Shown here one piece after another: positions 54,690 through 64,000 of a stretch of 64,000 nucleotides of DNA. The number at the start of each line of letters is the position of its first letter. Position 1 is the stretch's first letter. The notes below the pieces were generated by a model that ran no database searches, was not told where the DNA came from, and saw nothing but the letters and a program-made list of their open reading frames with translations. Made by a program: the position numbers and the translations under genes. Source of the DNA: Zoroaster sp. YZ-2022 (taxonomy: Eukaryota > Echinodermata > Asteroidea > Forcipulatida > Zoroasteridae); the NCBI GenBank assembly GCA_029582265.1, contig CM055816.1:22965825-23029824 (forward strand), written 5' to 3'.

Positions 54690-55367
54690 ATATAGAAGCT
54701 AACAAGGATTTTAGCTACGAGGTTGAAGTTCCTAAAAGCAGGCAGATCGACATATCACGTATAGTGGTAACTTCATCACGAATTGCTCTAAATGTCACTT
54801 CACCTGTCACTTCCCTTGTGGTATTGCAAATGACAAAGAAAAGGAGGCTGCTGGGCAATGACCAGTGGTTCTTGTCGTGTATGTCCAGGTAAGTGCATCT
54901 GGAACGTTCACTTCAACCAAAAATATAAATTTGGATACTACAGCGAGAAAGAGATGCGAACATACGCTGAACTCGAAGAGAGGTATCGGGACGCAGCCGG
55001 CAAAAAACTTACAGTTGAGCAGGTCATTCACAAACACGAACAAGAATTCCTCAACGTCCAGAAGTGCGTGTTTGTGCTGATAACTGATTCTCACCAAAGT
55101 CTAAAGCGTCTGGAAGAGATAGCATTGAAGCCAAACCCACTTAGCACAGTTGAGTATGTAGACTTGTTGATTGAGGCAGAGAAGATTGAGGTCAAACCTG
55201 GTTGGCATTCTAGAGTGAAAGCACTTGAGGATATTCGCAAGCAGGCAGATATAATGGGGAAAGTTAAACAAGCCAACTTTGATCCATTCGAAAATTACAA
55301 GAGAGACTTCGAACACAGTAAGAAAAACAAGAAAGGCAAACAATGGTACATTTTTTGGAAGTCATAA
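54690..55367 (+). pseudogene. broken Cys-rich C-terminal tail of the SNTX/GTPase gene
   Basis: Compared with the copy at 8535-9362, this tail has a one-base loss at about 54621-54632, a two-base gain at about 54757-54763 and a one-base loss at about 54841-54851. The net change is zero, so the last 169 codons (54858-55364) are again in the frame of the large ORF. They include the end of the Cys-rich part (CRVCPGKCIW) and the Lys/Glu-rich helical tail, stopping at TAA 55365. The gene is therefore either damaged at this allele or affected by sequence errors. Part of the stretch could also be intronic, but the close similarity to the open copy argues against that. Confidence 0.8.
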
Positions 55368-55486
55368 TATAAAATAATGTCCTATGTGAAGAGTTCTTAT
55401 GGTACGTAGGCTTATAGTTTGGTTTGTACTGATCCAAGATGGCTCTAATCTACAATCAGAACCTAAAAGTTAACATGCACAATTCC

Positions 55487-55516
55487 AATAAAGCCAATAT
55501 GGACATTTACAATAAA
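55487..55516 (+). terminator. candidate poly(A) signals of the SNTX/GTPase gene
   Basis: AATAAA occurs at 55487-55492 and again at 55511-55516, about 120-150 bases after the last stop. In copy 1 the first is mutated to AATTAA and the second is kept at 9523. Confidence 0.5.
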
Positions 55517-57074
55517 GGACAATTACAACCTCATAATAATAATAAATAACATTAACAAAAATTTGCAAATTGTTACGCATCGGAAATCTGTATTAACTTT
55601 GAAAATATAATCGAATTATAATTAACTTAAGATGTCGTGAGATAACAATCTTGAAGCTTGCAGCACAGAAAAGCGCTCTCATTAAAGTGGTAACATAAAC
55701 AAAAAATATAAAACTTAAAAAAGCTTGTCTCTAAGAAGGCTGAAAGAAAGAAGGTTTTTCTGATCTCTGTGGGAAAAAGATAAAGTTGTTATAGTCTTGA
55801 TTAAGTATTATATTTGTTATAAACTGTTAAGCTGTTAAAGTTCATTTGATATCTAAAAAAAAATATATTAATGATCACAGTTTTACCCGAAACTTATTTT
55901 TTGTGTAAGTTGACGATGGTATTAATCACCATTCGAAAATCTGTTTGTCCGAGGTGATATCATTTTAGTAAAATTAGTAAAACAATTTCCCAACCGAATA
56001 GTCTTCCGGGAACAAACAATTCACGGAAGTATGAATACGAAAATACAATGTAATAGGGTGGACGTTGGCTGCTTAATTAATGTATATCTTGATTTAAAAA
56101 CAGTTTTTCAAACATTCCCAATAGTGTATAATGCATGACTTTAAGATGTACAATAAGAATTTTTTTTCAATTTTCTTAATAAGGTGACGTTCAAAATTTC
56201 CAACACATCCCTCCCCCAAATAAGTAATTTAAAAAATATTTGTCCTTCTGCATTCTGCACTGTTAATCTATAATCTACATTTTTAAAGCAGCGTTTAATG
56301 ATATAATGGCAACCCCCTCATGTCATCCTTCCCACTTTTCAAGTATGTTTTTACTGACATCTGTTTTGACAAATTTGACATGTATGAAATCTTTTCAAAA
56401 GAGCTTGCTTACAAGCAGACCTTCGCAAAATTAAACATGGTTGTGTGATTTACATTGAAAGCCGTGTATAAGTATATAATAACTATGCTTCCATTTTGTT
56501 TGTACATGTTAGACAGTGCCAGAAAATATTCGCAAACAATAAATACAAACTGTCGTGGATTTGTTTAATTTTATCAAGGTGGTTGAGACAAGTATAAGTT
56601 GTTGCATTGTAAACAAATATGAAATGTAAATGTTACTACCCAATCAATTGCAATGTTAGAAAAAAAAGCTTATTAGAGTCAAATACTTTGCTGAAAAGAC
56701 GATTTGTAATAAATTCAGTGCCCAAACAGGATATGAATTGGATTTAAATTGTTACCGTTGTTTTCTGAAAGTGGAAAGGTTAAAGGACAAAAAATGATAA
56801 GATCAAATCTTATTGAGCTTGAGTAAATAATCGTAGTGGAAAATGCATTTACTCAAATTGCTGTAATATAAATGATGTGACACATGCACTTATTTACACA
56901 CACAAACATTAATGTCAAATGATGGAAGGAAAAAGCTTGTGTTGTTTACAAAGGCAGTCATCACAATATCTTATATTTTGATGGGATGACATCAGCATGA
57001 ATGTTTGTAATCATAAGTAAGGCACTATATCTCAAATATTAGAAAGACGAATTTGAAAAAAGAAAACAAATTTA

Positions 57075-57076
<2 letters not shown>

Positions 57077-57105
<29 letters not shown>

Positions 57106-57165
57106 TGTATGTGTGTGTGTGTATGTATGTGTGTGTATGTGTGTGTGCGTGTGTGTGTACGTGTT
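57077..57165. repeat. (ATGT)n/(GT)n microsatellite
   Basis: ATGT tetramers grade into GT dinucleotides shortly after the end of the segmental duplication. Confidence 0.95.
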
Positions 57166-57467
57166 AATCACGTCAAGTGAGGTCTTCCATGTAAATTCAT
57201 ACTAGCCAACCGAGCACGCGATGCAAAACGAGGACGTCCTCGATTTGAACTAACGTCAAAATTGGCAACTCTGAGCATATTTATGACGGCCAGTGAAATA
57301 TCTCACTTTTTAAGCGTCCTCGGTCTTATGAGAAAACCGACGGGTGTGACGTAACATTCGTCCGGGACTTTACGGAATCGCCTGGAAATGTACTAGCGCC
57401 CTCTCTAGTTACAATACTTTTGACATGTGGAGACGCGTTTGTTGTTGTCATCAGCATAGATGCTTTT
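57166..57467. other. intergenic before gap, no gene seen
   Basis: No gene recognised. A TAGCGCCCTCTCTAG motif is at about 57394. Confidence 0.4.
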
Positions 57468-57967
57468 NNNNNNNNNNNNNNNNNNNNNNNNNNNNNNNNN
57501 NNNNNNNNNNNNNNNNNNNNNNNNNNNNNNNNNNNNNNNNNNNNNNNNNNNNNNNNNNNNNNNNNNNNNNNNNNNNNNNNNNNNNNNNNNNNNNNNNNNN
57601 NNNNNNNNNNNNNNNNNNNNNNNNNNNNNNNNNNNNNNNNNNNNNNNNNNNNNNNNNNNNNNNNNNNNNNNNNNNNNNNNNNNNNNNNNNNNNNNNNNNN
57701 NNNNNNNNNNNNNNNNNNNNNNNNNNNNNNNNNNNNNNNNNNNNNNNNNNNNNNNNNNNNNNNNNNNNNNNNNNNNNNNNNNNNNNNNNNNNNNNNNNNN
57801 NNNNNNNNNNNNNNNNNNNNNNNNNNNNNNNNNNNNNNNNNNNNNNNNNNNNNNNNNNNNNNNNNNNNNNNNNNNNNNNNNNNNNNNNNNNNNNNNNNNN
57901 NNNNNNNNNNNNNNNNNNNNNNNNNNNNNNNNNNNNNNNNNNNNNNNNNNNNNNNNNNNNNNNNNNN
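57468..57967. other. assembly gap, 500 N
   Basis: Exactly 500 Ns. Open frames across it are artefacts. The right edge starts within a 105-base unit that is repeated at 58520. Confidence 1.
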
Positions 57968-58624
57968 GGAGAGCGTCGATTACTATGGTAACAGATAATG
58001 ACACGGCATAACAGTCTATCATGCGCTTAAAGGGAAGGTGCAGCATTTATAATGTTGGCAAATATGTTCTATATGTTTACATCACTTGTTTAGCCAAAGT
58101 CAAAAATATGACAGGCAAAAGATATACAGTAGTTTATGGCAGACACCATACAAATGTAAAACCCCGTTAAAAATTTATTGACAAATCTAATATATGTTGA
58201 GTCATGCTTTTGAAAAAAAAATTAAATATTTAATTTTAAGGTACTTGTTTTCCGTTCTTCAAGGGAAAACAATTATATTCAGATAACAAACAACACTGCA
58301 CGAAGTTGTCAGTGAAATAATAACACAAAAGTAAAAACACATACACGGGCGATGCATCTTTAAGGGCATTAGATCACATGTGAGCTAATTAATGTTTATA
58401 AATTAAAACCCAAAGGTCTAACTGTGATAGGCAAAAGCTGTACCTGTACAGTAATCTATGACAGAATCCATGCAGGAGTCTATATCGCATGAACAATTAA
58501 TGAAAGCATTTGCGAAGGGAGAGCGTCGATTACTATGGCAACATATAATGACACGGCATAACAATCTATCATGCGCTTAAAGGGAAGGTGCAGCATTTAT
58601 AATGTTGGCAAATATATTCTATAC
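57968..58624 (+). repeat. direct repeat, two ~105-base copies 552 bases apart
   Basis: 57968-58072 and 58520-58624 both read GGAGAGCGTCGATTACTATG, then AATGACACGGCATAACA and GCGCTTAAAGGGAAGGTGC. The first copy begins exactly at the gap edge, so the unit probably extends into the gap. Confidence 0.92.
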
Positions 58625-59473
58625 TTACTCTCTTTGGACCAAGATATGCATTAAAACCAACCTGTGAGAACTTGGAACGTGCTCTTTCCTAACTTAGAGA
58701 TGGAAATCGTTGAAAATAATTTAACTTTTCCGGCAGCATCACAGACAAAATTATTTCTAAGGAAGATTGGTACCATCTTTAACTTTACACCAAATGAGTT
58801 TTAGGTTCAAATTCGGCCGTTTTGTATTTTATGAATTACCAATAATATTCCTTATCTTGAAGCAAATAGGATGGTTACTCCTAAATTTTCTTTTTGATTT
58901 TTCTGTAAGGGTTTAAATTTCAGCCAAATTTATTTCATATACGCATTTGTGAAATACCTAAAATAAATAATATAAAAATAAATAAATACAAAATAAATTA
59001 CACCAGGACAATCAGCGTGTATAAGTAAGTAAGTACAGCCTGCTTCGTCCTGGATCCAGTCTATCATATTATTCTGATAAAGATAGACACATTCAAACAA
59101 GCCATGTATTGACAAAAATTGGTCATACCAGATTGTACGGGGAAAAGGGTGAATTTTGAAATGGTTGCTCATGGACTATAAAAGCAGTAATACACATACA
59201 AGTTTCGATGTCACCATAATGTGATAAACACAACGACCTTAAACTATTTGTTTATTTTCCATAAGCACAAACCCAACATTAGAGAGGAAAATCTTTGGCA
59301 TTGCTTTCCAAAGGCGGATTTTAAAGGGAAAATTAATGTCTAGGTCACGACAGCGCTGATTCTGAATTCGTTGGTGCATTGTATTGACATTTACAACGGT
59401 TGTTTTATGTTGGCTGCTAGCCTATATAATTATTGTACTGCGTGAAATGGGAACTTTTGAGGCTACGTCTGGT
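58625..59473. other. intergenic, no gene seen
   Basis: AT-rich; no gene recognised. TACTCTCTTTGG-CCAAGATATGC near 58625 is the inverse of the 76-bp array motif. Confidence 0.45.
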
Positions 59474-60471
59474 ACACTGTAAAAAATTTCTTTGTAAATT
59501 TACAGAAAAAGTGCTGGCAACAGAGTTGCCAGCACTTTCTGTTATTTCATTTAACCCTTCGTTTTGTAAAATATAATTACAGACCTGTTGTTATTTTTAA
59601 AAAAATTGAAAAGTTGTAATCATTATTAACAGACCACATGGTTTTGGCAAAATACAGGCAAACCTTTAAATGCAAATAACTGAACTTCTGTTGTTTGTGT
59701 TCACAACCTGCAACAATTATTCAAATTTACAGAAATGTTAGTAATTTAATTTGGTACTTTGTTTTTTGCTTTTACACATTGAAAAAAAAATCTCGTTTTT
59801 TTAAGGCCTGCGAAATGACGATTACCGTAGTTTTTACAGAAACTTTCCGTTATTTTACGTAGAATATTTGTATTTTTTTAAGGGTATCGTATATGACGCA
59901 GCTGTCAACATCCATGAAGGAACGCTGCATCTACTATGGGATGGATCTGCAGATATTGGAATTAATCAATGCAACTGTTTATTGTACACAATGTCTTTCA
60001 CTTACCTATACGTGCGCGTAGTATGGTTGCTTTTTCAATCACTCCTCTCCAGTTACTAATAAACGGAACATGTATTCTTTATATATACTGTCTTTTCGAA
60101 ACTCTTTTTAGTCATGGTGGCATGCAATTATAATCTACATTTCAATATTTTAAATTTTGAATGTACTTTTTTACATCAACATAGAAGAGAACATCAAAAT
60201 ATTACCTTTTTAATCATAAAATTAACAGTAAATTATTTCAAAATGGCCTAAAATCATCCATTTTCACATATTTAAACCTTGAAAATGATTCGAGCGCAAA
60301 GCTAGGTCAACTTAAGGTCAGTCATTTACATACTGAATATATCCCAGAGTGCAATGGGGCAGCCATAATACGGGTTTCGGCCGTAAAACACTGAAAATGG
60401 ATGATTACGGTAATTCACCGTAGAATTTACAAACATTTCGCCGTAAAATTACGGTAATTCTTTATAGTGCA
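59474..60471. mobile_element. MITE-like unit with CACTGTAAAAAA start
   Basis: It begins TACACTGTAAAAAATTTC and ends near ACGGTAATTCTTTATAGTG, an imperfect inverse. Inside are several GTAAAATTACGG-type segments and a hairpin (AGTGCTGGCAAC / GTTGCCAGCACT at about 59510-59537). No protein is encoded. Confidence 0.6.
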
Positions 60472-60697
60472 TATTTCTGCAATATAAAAGGATCGAATCT
60501 ATAAAATACCTTTTGGGTATTTTTACACATTTGTTTGTTTTTAAACGTTTCATTTGTTTATTCGTTTTAATGAATTTCACTTGAATTGAAATAAGTTGAA
60601 TCCGTAAATTAAATTATTTATTTTGTATTAACACAAGTTGTTTTGATACGTCGTGATTGTAATTTATTTACTTTTATTACAACGTCTGCAATACTAC
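60472..60697. other. AT-rich spacer, no gene seen
   Basis: No gene recognised. Confidence 0.4.
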
Positions 60698-61072
60698 TAC
60701 TACTACTACTACTAATAATAATAATATTGTGGACTTATATAGCGCACGTATCCGCAAACTGGTGCTCAAGGCGCATTATATTATTACCCCTGCTCATGAG
60801 GCTCATAAATCATTCCTAAAACCATCTCAGCTCCCTGGGAGTATACAGCTCAATTGCTGCCATTACAGCGCATAGGGCTAATCAAACACAACAACCAACT
60901 CTGCCCTCACAGGTACCCATTTACCCCTGGGTGGAGAGAAGCAATTATGGTAAAGTGTCTTGCTCAAGGACACAAGTACCCCGGTCGCGGTCGGGATTCG
61001 AACCCACATTCTGACGACTCGGCCGTCAGAACACAAATCCGATGCACTAAACCGCTCGACCATGGCACTCCA
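60698..61072 (-). mobile_element. tRNA-like SINE, minus strand
   Basis: A TAC/AAT tail is followed by the conserved body and the complement of the B box (GATTCGAACCCACATTCTG) and A box (CCGCTCGACCATGGCAC). It lies between two CACTG-type MITE parts. Confidence 0.88.
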
Positions 61073-62287
61073 CACTGCAAGAATCTGTCCTAGTTCAAAT
61101 GGTCAAATATCAACAAATGCAATAACACTCTAAATTACAATTTGGTTTTCCATTTTGCAAACAAAAGTTATTTATTCGGGAATCTAACACAACAAATCAA
61201 ACATGTCCATATTGAACAACACTCTCAACAAGGTACTAACTTATGTTATCAACATAGCCTAATAATGTAGCTGACATGCCCTCCCCTAATAAAACAAATA
61301 TTAAAATAAACAAGTAAACCATGTAAAGTCTTTAACACACACACTCGGTAATAAACATAACTAAAATAATATTTAATAAACTCGACTGCCTTACAATAGT
61401 AATGAGTTGCCCCCCTAGAAAAACATAAAGCAATACCACATTGCAAGCATTCAGTGCACACACTCAGTGCTCAAACAAATAATGTTGGTGAACCCCCTCC
61501 CCAAAATATAAAATACATAAAAAGTAAAAGCAAATAACAAACAAGTGTAAAAAAACCAGAAATTTTACACAATTCGACTGTAATTTTACAAATTCTATGT
61601 TCAATAACAAAATTATGGGTGAAAATAAAACAAAATTGTAAAAATACATAAATATTTACAGAAAGAGGTTTATTTACATCAACAACAAAAAACAAAAATG
61701 TAAAAACAAATAACAAACAAAAAATCTCTGTAAAAAAACAAACATTTTCCACAATTCGATTGTATTTTTACAAATTCTATGTTTAATAACAAAATTATGG
61801 GTGAAAATCAACAAATTATGTAAAAATACATAAATATTTACAGAAAGAGGTTTATTTACATCAACAACAAAAAACTAAAATGTAAAAACAAATAACAAAC
61901 AAAAAATCTCTGTAAAAAAATAAACATTTTCCACAATTCGATTGTATTTTTACAAATTCTATGTTTAATAACAAAATTATGGGTAAAAATCAACAAAATA
62001 TGTAAAAATACAAACTTATTACGTCAAAAACAAAAACGAAAAATGTAAAAGCAAATAACAAACACAAAATCTGTGTAAAAAAACAGAAACTTTCCACAAT
62101 TCGATTGTTATTTTACAAATTTTATGTTTAATAACAAAATTATGGGTGAAAATCAACAAATTATGTAAAAATACATAAATATTTACAGAAAGAGGTTTAT
62201 TTACATCAAAAACAAAACAAAAAACATGTAAAATCAAATAACAAACAAAAAATCTGTGTAAAAAAACAGAAATTTTTTACAGTGTAG
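61073..62287. mobile_element. AT-rich unit ending in TTTTTTACAGTGTA, with tandem array
   Basis: The right end (AGAAATTTTTTACAGTG then TA) is the inverse of the left end at 59476 (TA then CACTGTAAAAAATTTCT). The left limit may be CACTGCAAGAATCTG at about 61073. The interior is a tandem array, and all minus-strand frames in it are repeat products. Confidence 0.6.
61498..62280. repeat. ~180-bp tandem array, about 4.4 copies
   Basis: Units contain TCCACAATTCGATTG, TACAAATTCTATGTTTAATA, ACAAAATTATGGGTGAAAAT and ACAGAAAGAGGTTTATTTAC, with small differences between copies. Confidence 0.92.
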
Positions 62288-63043
62288 CTATTGTCAAAAA
62301 TTCGTAACAGTGTTTTATTGGACGAGGCTTAGCATTTCAAATCGCTTGAAAACGAATACTAATTACTGTTTCAGCAAGTCTGGCAAATTTACCATACTTG
62401 GTGTAACTCTGGTACACGCAGCTATCAATCATCCTGATAAATTATTCATCCTGAAGTGCTTCCATCTTGGAGAAAATTTGAATTATTTTGTAAAATATCC
62501 ATAAATAAAAACAACATGTTTCAGTTTTTCGTCGTTTTCTCAAAAACTTGAGCATCTGTTGTGATGAAACTTTCACGGGTTAGTTTTATTATATTTTTGA
62601 CCAATCGGTAATTTTTGGTAGGTTTACCTTTAAACAAAAAAGGTTAGTTTTATTATATATTTAATGAAAACTATATGATTTAAATGATCGTACGTTACAA
62701 AATACAATGTACCAATGTTGTACCCTCCCCGTATATGTGGAGTGTAGACATATTCGTGTGGGAAGCAGCTTTGAAAACATTAAACATATTAAATTAAGAA
62801 AGAGTTGAACAGAAAATTATGAGAAGACTAAAATGTCGATGTTGTTATAACCTACAGTAAATACTGTAAATTATACAAATTGCACAAATAATTATCTATT
62901 TTGAAAACAAATAACATCAATGCATTTTCTGCCATACCAATTATTTCTCAGACGATAGGTAAACAATCATATTCCTGTACTTGTACTTGCACATCATCAT
63001 GGTTATTTCCATTATGTTAAGTTTAGGCCGAGTAAAAAAAAAC
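62288..63043. other. intergenic, no gene seen
   Basis: No gene recognised on either strand. Confidence 0.45.
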
Positions 63044-64000
63044 ATGTTTAGCGTCCGGGTTTCTGAAAAAAAGGAAGCGGGAGGGGCTTTTTATTTGTTA
63101 TTTGTTATTTTCAAGATGGCCGCCATTCTTTTTTAAATTTCGAACAACCATTGGTTTTTCCACTGTTCAAACACACAATAATGAAAGAAACATGTTGGAC
63201 AAGACATTGAACATGTTTACAGTGGTTTTATTAAATAGTTTGTTCAGTGTTAAAAACCCTGTAGCTCACTTTCACAAAAATAAATTTAAAGTTGGAAAAT
63301 AAAAATGCATTGAACTTGAGGTTCCATCCCGTGTTCTGTAGAGATTTCTTTAAAAATTCCAAACATTTGACAAGTGCACATCGGCAGCCGATCATGCAGC
63401 TAGTTGTCTACATACATGTGGTTGTGAGAAATCACGTCATTCATGGAACGTTAAACTTGAAATCAAGTCGATAATTAGCCGAGTTTAGTTGCCGATAGCT
63501 TCAACAGCGTTCCGCGCTGGTATATACAGCGGCGCCTACAGACAAAACACGACTGTCTAACGACTTGTTCCCGAGTCTAATGGAACGTTCGCGTGCGCAC
63601 TCTTGCATGAGCTCATACCGTCTGTTCCCTGACTTGGCAACGACGATAAAATGTACGTATCCGGTCCGAAAAACCAGACTAACGTTAGCAGTATACCATA
63701 TGCATAGCTCCATGGTAGTACACAAGGATGGCTTGGCCACTCACGTCACGGCGGGAAATAAACCCGAAACACACGAATGGGGCCATGCAAAAATGTACGT
63801 ACTTGGACTAAGGATTGCACAATTGCACGGTCGACTGGACCGACAGAATCTATAAATTAGAAGTTCTGACTTGCAAGTATTTTATTTTCCGATGGATCGG
63901 TTGACATTTTACGTTTTTTTAATCTCATTTTGAATTGGTAAAAAAAATAATAATAATCCATGCGGCGCCCAAAAAGGAAGCGGGCGGGGACGCTAAACAT
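63044..64000. mobile_element. unit bounded by ATGTTTAGCGTCC inverted repeats
   Basis: ATGTTTAGCGTCC at 63044-63056 and GGACGCTAAACAT at 63988-64000 are perfect 13-base inverted repeats. Just inside each end lies AAAAAGGAAGCGGG in the same orientation, and CAAGATGGCCGCCATTC is at 63113. No transposase was recognised; the open frames here have no domain. The right boundary coincides with the window end, so the target duplication cannot be checked. Confidence 0.55.

Larger units (their letters stand above)
54505..57049 (+). repeat. segmental duplication, copy 2
   Basis: This is the counterpart of 8515-13113. It starts inside the 3' part of the GTPase frame (near TCTGAACCAGC at 54523) and runs through the 3' flank. 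It lacks the LINE, the palindrome and the 20-bp repeats. Confidence 0.9.

Noticed and set aside
57405..58046. Open frames of 183-213 codons across 57468-57967
   Set aside because: They run through the second 500-N gap and have no real sequence support.
61471..62237. Hydrophobic minus-strand proteins with membrane-like segments
   Set aside because: They are translations of the AT-rich 180-bp tandem array.
63501..63855. Overlapping 79- and 96-codon frames near the window end
   Set aside because: No recognisable domain and they lie inside a unit with inverted terminal repeats.

Overview
This is a eukaryotic, metazoan window: low GC, very sparse coding, spliced genes, dense transposable elements, tRNA-derived SINEs, long microsatellites and two 500-base assembly gaps (30984-31483 and 57468-57967). 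The gene families (stonustoxin-type pore-former fused to FN3 and GTPase domains, death-domain protein, THAP finger) and the repeat types suggest a marine invertebrate, most likely a deuterostome such as an echinoderm or hemichordate. The species cannot be fixed from the sequence alone.

Host-type genes lie mainly on the right. A death-domain protein has exon 1 at 44472-44730 and a phase-compatible exon 2 at 50811-50989, with a poly(A) signal right after the stop. About 0.5 kb downstream on the same strand is a large open frame (51534-54689) for a stonustoxin-like (MACPF/CDC superfamily) protein with two fibronectin type III domains and a P-loop GTPase. Its C-terminal tail continues to 55367 but is broken by three small indels. 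A second copy of that 3' end lies 46 kb upstream (8535-9362), is open, but lacks the rest of the gene. The two copies belong to a segmental duplication (about 8515-13113 and 54505-57049); the upstream copy later received a LINE. The pairing of a death domain with a pore-former/GTPase suggests an innate-immune or cell-death neighbourhood; this is inference. A THAP zinc-finger exon is at 29914-30366.

The rest is mostly mobile DNA. From left to right: a SINE (1-225); an element with about 260-bp inverted repeats around a 508-codon ORF of the widespread 'EADTR' family (about 3100-5793); several tRNA-like SINEs; three hAT-type MITEs with 8-bp target duplications (7941-8316, 15558-16142, 48016-48206); a 5'-truncated LINE (10533-12470); a 76-bp tandem array (13551-14090); a broken Tc1 element with about 210-bp inverted repeats (16895-18607); a 650-bp direct duplication (23807/28027); an inverted-repeat element with an internal 372-bp tandem array (32900-35945), followed directly by an unusual element packed with TCGAAA-like motifs (35956-36615); a degraded Ty3/gypsy element on the minus strand (39572-44415); a TA-flanked MITE with nested repeats (45742-46832); and a field of CACTGTAAAAAA-type inverted repeats and 180-bp tandem repeats (59476-62287). 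The last 957 bases are bounded by a 13-bp inverted repeat.

Most transposon coding regions here are broken. Apart from the death-domain gene, the large SNTX-like frame and the THAP exon, I see no convincing host gene.
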